The notes beneath the pieces were generated by a model that was not told the DNA's origin, ran no database searches, and was given only the letters and a program-made list of their open reading frames with translations. A stretch of DNA of 64,000 nt from Phycisphaerae bacterium (GTDB lineage: Bacteria > Planctomycetota > Phycisphaerae > Phycisphaerales > UBA1924), in the NCBI GenBank assembly GCA_030429705.1, contig JAUIES010000001.1:1736001-1800000 (forward strand), given 5' to 3'. This document shows, one piece after another, positions 59,201 through 64,000 of this stretch. How positions within the stretch are numbered: position 1 is the stretch's first letter; every line of letters starts with the position of its first letter. Both the position numbers and the translations under genes were made by a program.

Positions 59201-59661
59201 CTCGCCGTCGGCTCGCTCGTGTCGGCTGGAACCAGCGATTCGTCGTAGGCGTACCCTTCGAGCTGCTCAGCTCCATTGCGCAGATATGTCCGACCCGCCC
59301 AGTACACCACATGGGACAGTTCCCGCATCACGGCGAGGGCGTCTTCGGGTGTCGGGGCCTTCTTGCCGTGCACGGCCCTGTTGCCCGCCTGCCGCACGAA
59401 CTCCATCTTGGCCCAGACCTTCTCGGGCACCTGGGTCTTGAATTCCGGGCCGTTGAGATACGAGTCCAGCCGGGAGTCGCTCAAGGGCTTGATTGCCTTA
59501 TCCACCTTGTAAATCCGCTTGACGAGCGATTCGAGGCAGTGCCGGGCGTGGAAGCAGGCGCCTCGTGGGTCACGATTGATGGACTGCTCCGCGAGGTTCG
59601 CGCTCTCCGCCACGAACCGGAACTCGTGCTGCAGGAACATGAAGTTCGCGGAGACGGCCAT
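56278..59661 (-). CDS. hsdR: Type I restriction endonuclease subunit R with N-terminal DUF4145 domain
   Basis: 1127-aa restriction/translocation subunit. DUF4145-like domain at about 8-130 (QHEFRFVAESANLAEQSINR), then a coiled-coil (about 150-195). The PD-(D/E)XK nuclease follows (Asp246 in GYADYVLW; Glu261 and Lys263 in VVEAKKT). The SF2 helicase has Walker A MATGTGKTRT (about 373-382), DEAH 471-474, GLTATP, and QMIGRGTRLCPDLFG as motif VI. A C-terminal HsdR domain ends the protein. Start at 59661, 2 nt after the stop of a truncated paralogue. No hsdM or hsdS lies in the window; they may be further right, or absent, in which case this is a solo nuclease-helicase. Confidence 0.9.
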   Translation of the reverse strand: MAVSANFMFLQHEFRFVAESANLAEQSINRDPRGACFHARHCLESLVKRIYKVDKAIKPLSDSRLDSYLNGPEFKTQVPEKVWAKMEFVRQAGNRAVHGKKAPTPEDALAVMRELSHVVYWAGRTYLRNGAEQLEGYAYDESLVPADTSEPTASLGELEAMQAKLDAAAEAKHEVEAELVKLREKLAAIKAENEQVPDTHDYDEATTRRLLIDLELNRAGWKLNQTRDREYEVQGMPNNNGTGYADYVLWGEDGKPLAVVEAKKTTLNPRKGQQQAKLYADCLEQMHGQRPVIFYTSGYTTWMWDDSTYPPREVAGFYKKDELQALIVRRSQKQPLDVTKIKDAIAGRYYQKRAIGSISERFTTSQRTALLVMATGTGKTRTAVALVDLLQRAGWVKRALFLADRISLVNQAVGAFKAHLPESSPVNLINEKGSTGRVYVSTYGTMMGLIDETNGDESRYSVGHFDLVIIDEAHRSVYQKYGAIFEYFDSLLVGLTATPREQVDKNTYDLFGLEKSVPTDAYELETAVADSFLVPPRAEQVDLRFPRDGIDYDSLSEEEKEQWESLDWGDDVTPDSLPDKVNASAINSWLFNKDTVDKVLQYLMEHGHTVEGGDRLAKTILFARNHDHAQFIEDRFNFHYPHHKGHFARIIDHYANYPQSILDDFSQKDKAPHIALSVDMLDTGIDVPEVANLVFFKPVYSKIKFWQMIGRGTRLCPDLFGPGEDKQDFRIFDFCFNFDFFKENPDGIERGGGVALGTRLFRARVQLLGHIQSTPELDPDSSLAESLKSGLHGEVAAMNPDNFIVRMRRESVDRFRERAVWDQLSDADLEHLQKAVAGLPSEIDTDDIEARMFDLTALRMQLALAESEPEVFETHRHRVVEIAMLLEEKTAIPAVQAQLEYLAAIQENGFWEEIGLNGLEELRLRLRGLMPFLDKKNRKIVYTDFKDEVIGVRAGEIIAMPAMTGAQYEKKVKQFLNARMNNIVIHRLRTNEALTPSDLEGLESALVDIGEDDGPQLLSDLLVRSQSPSLPHFVRSLVGMDQAAAQLAFSQFLSDRSLTTQQIRFVELVIDQLTERGVMDASALYEPPFSNLNAGGPEAVFADHEPVIEQLFAVLETMNSNLGSSTG

Positions 59662-59663
59662 GG

Positions 59664-59906
59664 TCAGCCCCACCCTTTGCATGTGCTGCCTTGCAAGCCC
59701 GGATCATGGAGGAACGCTCCAAGGCTCTGGTCGTAGGGCAGTTGGAGCTTGGTATCGTGGCGGTACAGCCAGTGAGCAATCGCTTCGAGTGCAAACCGAG
59801 CGTGGAAGCAAGAGGCGTGTGGATCACCGCGGATGTGCCCCTCGGCCTCGCGTGCCGAGTCGGTGATCACCCGAAGCGACGACGGCATGAAGGCGAAGTT
59901 AGACAC
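59664..59906 (-). pseudogene. Truncated N-terminal domain of a second HsdR (DUF4145 fragment)
   Basis: 80 codons starting MSNFAFMPSSLRVITDSARE. The segment ASCFHARFALEAIAHWLYRH and LPYDQSLGAFLHDP matches the DUF4145 domain that begins many HsdR proteins and is similar to the start of the intact hsdR just downstream (ACFHARHCLESLVKRIY). After about 70 residues the similarity stops and the frame ends 2 nt before hsdR. It is a remnant of a paralogous gene or a recombination scar; it may still be translated, coupled to hsdR. Confidence 0.7.
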
Positions 59907-59943
59907 TGATTCTTATCTCCGGCTGAACAGCTGAGTGACTCAT

Positions 59944-61443
59944 CTAAACATCATCCTTGCTGATCGCGTTCACCTTCGCAGTTCTGCGTCGCAAGACTTT
60001 CTCTGGTACGGGGACACTGCTCGGGAGTTCAAAAGTAGCCAACTGACCTCTTTCAAATGCAAGACCGTACGCTACAGTAAGCCGCGAAAACCACCGTTCC
60101 TGATTCGGATTAAGCGAGAGATCTCTCGGGAATGGCATGCCGATATCGAAGGGCTCTCGCTTCCTATGACGATCTTCAATCTCCTCTTGCCGAAAGATTG
60201 AATGCTCAAAGACTTCCATCGCCCCTGACCGATAGGGATCTTTGCAATGTCCTCCACCTCCAAAGATAAGTGTGATATCATTGATTTGATTCGGTCTGGG
60301 CAGCTTCTGCTTCGAACATGCGATCGTCTTTGTACTGCTCTTGAGCAGTTTGACTTGGATGGAGTGGCGCACTTTGGACATGACTTTGTCGACATGACCT
60401 GATTCTTTCATTTTTCGCCGTCGTTCAATGTTTGACCATGAAGTATCCCCGTCTTGACGAGCCGCTAGCTGCTCGATGTGGCTTGAGCCCAGGGGGAGTA
60501 CTTCGGCGTGCAGATAAGTGAGGTGGTCCTGCCCATCTGGCTGGGCGAACAAGAGCACACTCTGGTCAACGGTCCCAGCGCCGGTATCCGAGAACAAGTA
60601 AAGGCCGGGGGCAGAGTTTGGTGAGCGCACGAAGCCCTGCACATTGGCACTCACTTCAGGGTAGATGAAGCAAGCCTCTCGTGTTGATTCGGATGCAGCC
60701 TCCTGATCCGTTCTCCGTATTGCTGACTGGAGTGAGGTGAGGGAGACTGGTGGATGCCCTGTGTACTCGTCCGAAAGCACCCAAGCGAGTCGAAGCACTC
60801 GATCAAATATCGTATTGACACCCGGGTGATCTGCATCAGCCACCGGGACTGCCATATTGATCGCGATGTAATCACCCTCGACGGTTCCGGGGAATCGCTT
60901 GGCTATGTCAGCCTTGATGTTTCCGAAAGCGCCCGCGAGCAGATACACCCCACAGCATTCGACGAACTCTGGCAGATCGACATCTGAGTTTTTGGGCAGT
61001 GCCTCACGAAAAGCGCGAAGAATTGGGTCATTTAGACTGCCAAGCCCGATCTTCTGCATGGCCATCTTGATGTAGTAGAGACCGTCATTTTTGTACCCGC
61101 CTGTGGTATCCTGCACATGCTCAAGGCGCCCATCGTTGTAGGAAACCGCAGATTGAAGTAAAAACGGGAGTTTCGCGTTGGCGCTGCAAGTGGGAATGTG
61201 GACCCAAGCCTTGTCAACCAGAACATCGCGACAGACGCACTTGCAGAACGCTGTTCCAAAATCGAAACCGATCTGGACAAAGTACGGATCACGGTATGTC
61301 GTCTTTTCACGAGCCTCCCTCGTACTGCGGCGAAGCGTGGGCTTGACGACGCTTTCGGATGCTTGCTTCCGAGAATCGCGGGACTCCGACCTGTCGCTTC
61401 TGCCAAAGAGCGCCTCACCAAGTTTTTTGAAGTAATCGGACAC
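59944..61443 (-). CDS. Hsp70/actin-fold ATPase beside an SNF2 helicase
   Basis: 499-aa protein. After a basic N-terminus (1-52) come the nucleotide-binding motifs of the actin/Hsp70 superfamily: phosphate-1 IGFDFGTAFCKCV (58-70), phosphate-2 SDTGAGTVDQS (285-295) and adenosine motif IFGGGGHCKD (393-402). It lacks the classical Hsp70 substrate-binding C-terminal half, so it is a short, divergent form. GTG start at 61443 with AAGGAG 8 nt upstream; the helicase stop lies 27 nt upstream. Co-transcription with the SNF2 helicase and the hsdR genes is likely. Function unknown; context suggests a defence or DNA-related complex. Confidence 0.7.
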   Translation of the reverse strand: MSDYFKKLGEALFGRSDRSESRDSRKQASESVVKPTLRRSTREAREKTTYRDPYFVQIGFDFGTAFCKCVCRDVLVDKAWVHIPTCSANAKLPFLLQSAVSYNDGRLEHVQDTTGGYKNDGLYYIKMAMQKIGLGSLNDPILRAFREALPKNSDVDLPEFVECCGVYLLAGAFGNIKADIAKRFPGTVEGDYIAINMAVPVADADHPGVNTIFDRVLRLAWVLSDEYTGHPPVSLTSLQSAIRRTDQEAASESTREACFIYPEVSANVQGFVRSPNSAPGLYLFSDTGAGTVDQSVLLFAQPDGQDHLTYLHAEVLPLGSSHIEQLAARQDGDTSWSNIERRRKMKESGHVDKVMSKVRHSIQVKLLKSSTKTIACSKQKLPRPNQINDITLIFGGGGHCKDPYRSGAMEVFEHSIFRQEEIEDRHRKREPFDIGMPFPRDLSLNPNQERWFSRLTVAYGLAFERGQLATFELPSSVPVPEKVLRRRTAKVNAISKDDV

Positions 61444-61470
61444 GGACCCACTCCTTCATGCAAACCCGAA

Positions 61471-64000
61471 TCACTCCACCCTCAAGACCCCCGCACCGAT
61501 GTCTTCGGCCTCGATATCAATCTCAGTTCCATCGCTAAGCTCGCGGATTTTCAGATCTTTGTTCTGAATGCTGTTTTTTAGCATTGTCTCAAAACCTTTG
61601 GTGCGTCGAGGGCTCGCCCCTTTCTCGTACATGGTTTCAAGTGCCTTCTCCTTCTGTTGGATCAGCCGATCCCAGTGGCTCTTCGCGCGCTGCACACGAA
61701 CTTGTACTGTGTTTAGGTTTTCGGCGTCAAAGCTCCTGGTCATCTGATCGAATTGTGCATCAAGATGTTCACCGAGCTCAGCGTAAGCGATCAGCAATGC
61801 ATCACGATCAAACTTGGGGTAATCCCAGGTTTTACTCTGACGAAGCATGCGATGCATCAATATCTCAGCATCGGCGGAGCTGAACGGTTGTTGGGTGTCT
61901 AAGGACATGATGGCGTACACCATCGTCTCGCGTTTGGCCAAGCCCTTAAACATCCATCGCTGAATGCGGTAGGCATATGTGCCCGATTGGAGTGTCTCAT
62001 CTTGCAAAGAGAGGCTTGAGACATTGTAAAAAGAATGGGTACCGATCCGATTCTGCTCCGTGATCCATCGGATCAGTGGCGACATGTGATTCACAAAGTG
62101 GACCGACCTGCGATCGGCAGCGTTCAGGCGGTCATGGGCTTCGCGGCGAAAAGTAATCGAAAGGTCGCGTTGCCTCAACGGCCTAGCTGCAAGCGATCGA
62201 TCGTTTCTGATGAAATCGTCAAGTGAGGCTTGGGCTTCCCGGCTGAGACGGATGCGCAGGCAACCATCAGCCGGTGTGTTGTGATTGACTTCGGACCCGC
62301 GGAACCTGCGCTGCAGAAAGTCATCCAGGTAATCCTCCAGTTCGTCGGGCTGGATGTAGCGTCCTTTATCCCGGTCTTCTCTGATTTTCTTCTGCACATA
62401 GTCTGACAGTGCGATTAGCGAATCGCCAGAATCTTCCAGCCTTTTGATCTCAAGAAGTTGGTTCTCAATTGCCCGCTCTGTGCTGTCGATGCGAAAAGCC
62501 TCCTCGTCAGCTGTGAGCTCATGACTGAGCAAGTCGATGGTCAGCTTCTGGACCTCTTCACCGATGATGGCCTCAAGATCACCCAAGCTGCTGGAAAACA
62601 GAAGAAGCTTTTCGTGCAGCCGTTCGTAGAGGCGTTCTTCGATGGTATCGGTCACCTTGAAGTTGACGATGTTGAGGACTTCAGACTTCTGCCCGACGCG
62701 ATCAATTCGGCCAATGCGTTGTTCGACCCGCATCGGGTTCCAAGGCAGGTCGTAGTTGACCACCGTATGGCAGAACTGCAGGTCGATACCTTCGCTGCCG
62801 ACTTCGGAGGAAAGGAGAACCCGAGGCCCGTGTGGGTCCTTGAAGCGGTCCAGCTCAGCCCATCGATCTTCGTGAGCCACACCGCCGTGGATAAGGGCAG
62901 TCTCAATCCCGGCGTCTTTAAGCCGCCGCCGTAGGTAATGCAAAGTGCCGCGGTAGTATGCAAAAATCACAACTTTGGGGTCCGGGGTCGTCATCAACAT
63001 CTCAAGCATCATCGCAAATTTGCGATCGTTGCCCTCGAAGTCGTATTCAAGCAGCGCTCTGAAGTCGGGTGCGACCTGTATCTGCTCTTCAACCACATCA
63101 TCCTCGTGATCAAAATCGCTGAACTCCTCGCCCGAGAGCCCTTCGGCCAAAAGCTCGGCCATCTCCTCAAGCGAACCACCAAGGCTGCTCATCCCTTTCT
63201 CGCGGATGTCCGCGGCGATCGTCGGAAGGCAACTTGCAGCCCGGAGCTGCAATCCGAGCACACGGAAGATGTGGAACGGCTCCTTATCGCGGCTGCACCG
63301 CTTCCGAACCAGGCGCAGAATGGACTGATAAAGCTGCATCTCTTCCGGGGTGTATTCGACTTGAAGTACGCGGGGGCGGCGAATGGGTCGCCCTTCCTCA
63401 ACCTGGATGCGCCGAGTGCGGTTGATGTACCCACCAAGCAGGTTCAGCTTTTCCGCAATATCCTGCGCTTTGGCCAGCAGCGCCTTATCGGTTGGATCGG
63501 CTTCAACCTCAGTGAGCAGCTCCAAAAACTGCTCGAACAATGGCGACTTCTTAATGTAAGGGCTGTGCGTCATCCCCTCGACACCGGCCTTGAGCGCCGC
63601 CATATCCGGCGGGGTCAGCGAGAGCGCGTTGAGGGAGGCGATGGCAGGGCGATTGCTGCGCAGCAACTCGTCAAACATATCCTGCGTCTCGAAAAAGTCC
63701 TGGTCGATCAATCGCAACAAGCTGGACAGATCGGTGCTCTTGTTGTTCACTGGGGTTGCCGAGACACAGAGGACACCCGTGTCGTTGTGGCGTGCGAGGC
63801 TCTCGCCAAGGTGAAATGTGGAGGTGGTGGGAGTCCGCATGTAGTGGGCCTCATCAAACACCACGAGGTCAAAGGGCGGGTGGTCATAGTCCCACTCGCG
63901 CAGCTCACGGAGAAGCCGGACCTTCACCGACTCCTTTACTCCTTCGCTCGGCTCTTCGTCAAGGTATCGGAGGTCTCGCTTCGGCGGACGAAGCCCGGAG
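61471..64000 (-). CDS. SNF2/RapA-type DNA helicase, 5' end beyond the window
   Basis: Large SF2 helicase; at least 842 codons, with the frame open to base 64000. Visible: DEAH box (LVVFDEAHYMR), motif III (VSATPVNN), motif IV (VVIFAYYRGTLHYLRRRL), motif V (LLSSEVGSEGIDLQFCHTVV) and motif VI (EQRIGRIDRVGQ). Walker A lies beyond the edge. After the helicase core a long C-terminal region (about 400 residues, helical, e.g. RSVHFVNHMSPLIRWITEQN) resembles those of helicases in defence islands (DrmD-like/RapA-like), with no nuclease motif noted. First gene of the helicase-Hsp70-hsdR unit. Confidence 0.85.
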   Translation of the reverse strand, partial: SGLRPPKRDLRYLDEEPSEGVKESVKVRLLRELREWDYDHPPFDLVVFDEAHYMRTPTTSTFHLGESLARHNDTGVLCVSATPVNNKSTDLSSLLRLIDQDFFETQDMFDELLRSNRPAIASLNALSLTPPDMAALKAGVEGMTHSPYIKKSPLFEQFLELLTEVEADPTDKALLAKAQDIAEKLNLLGGYINRTRRIQVEEGRPIRRPRVLQVEYTPEEMQLYQSILRLVRKRCSRDKEPFHIFRVLGLQLRAASCLPTIAADIREKGMSSLGGSLEEMAELLAEGLSGEEFSDFDHEDDVVEEQIQVAPDFRALLEYDFEGNDRKFAMMLEMLMTTPDPKVVIFAYYRGTLHYLRRRLKDAGIETALIHGGVAHEDRWAELDRFKDPHGPRVLLSSEVGSEGIDLQFCHTVVNYDLPWNPMRVEQRIGRIDRVGQKSEVLNIVNFKVTDTIEERLYERLHEKLLLFSSSLGDLEAIIGEEVQKLTIDLLSHELTADEEAFRIDSTERAIENQLLEIKRLEDSGDSLIALSDYVQKKIREDRDKGRYIQPDELEDYLDDFLQRRFRGSEVNHNTPADGCLRIRLSREAQASLDDFIRNDRSLAARPLRQRDLSITFRREAHDRLNAADRRSVHFVNHMSPLIRWITEQNRIGTHSFYNVSSLSLQDETLQSGTYAYRIQRWMFKGLAKRETMVYAIMSLDTQQPFSSADAEILMHRMLRQSKTWDYPKFDRDALLIAYAELGEHLDAQFDQMTRSFDAENLNTVQVRVQRAKSHWDRLIQQKEKALETMYEKGASPRRTKGFETMLKNSIQNKDLKIRELSDGTEIDIEAEDIGAGVLRVE

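Noticed and set aside
1-64000. CRISPR array, complete tRNA or rRNA genes
   Set aside because: No regularly spaced repeats, no full cloverleaf and no rRNA sequence found by eye.

Overview
The window looks like a chromosomal segment from a planctomycete of the Phycisphaerae, probably Phycisphaerales. Evidence is the PEP-CTERM tails of the VPAPSS...RRRR type, an exosortase, a C-terminal GC-type dockerin on an FG-GAP lipoprotein, type II secretion pseudopilins, a large Ser/Thr kinase with TPRs, and moderately high G+C. No cultured species is identified. All assignments come from reading the sequence; no search was run.

Layout. 1-6.3 kb: housekeeping and surface genes (5' end of a P-loop kinase-like gene, a pseudopilin, sucD, an FG-GAP/dockerin lipoprotein, lipA). 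6.6-19.8 kb: an exopolysaccharide/exosortase locus on the + strand (Wza-like exporter, exosortase, EpsI-like partner, giant TPR protein, Wzz/BY-kinase-like protein, NDP-sugar SDR, WecA-type initiating transferase). It continues into parA, a VanZ-antiporter fusion, murJ, an entericidin-like lipoprotein and an SDR. 25.4-37.3 kb: mixed genes (TlpA-like protein, trpC, CPBP protease, GbsR/MarR regulator with operator-like dyads, HTH membrane protein, PL14-like lipoprotein, a PEP-CTERM protein, Ser/Thr kinase, PHP protein) and a structured gene-free stretch at 30.7-31.5 kb.

37.5-43.5 kb: a minus-strand DNA topoisomerase VI locus (top6B ... top6A), unusual in bacteria. It is followed by a PD-(D/E)XK protein and interrupted by a SUKH-like lipoprotein, a duplicated top6B tail and a membrane protein. 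43.6-53.9 kb: typA, a second PEP-CTERM protein, an anti-sigma/sigma pair, a pseudopilin, gspE, gspD and a BtuF-like protein.

54-64 kb: accessory DNA. Its left edge is marked by a 3' fragment of a tRNA-Lys(CTT) gene (probable att site), an integrase-tail-like remnant and a terminator. Inside are a SAM-I/IV-like riboswitch candidate ahead of very short unknown ORFs, a two-gene DUF5681/zinc-ribbon pair, and a minus-strand set consisting of an SNF2/RapA-type helicase (running off the window), an Hsp70/actin-fold ATPase, a truncated hsdR start and a full hsdR. This set is the best candidate for an undescribed, defence-like system. Two families of short dispersed repeats have also entered coding sequences (lipA, top6B).
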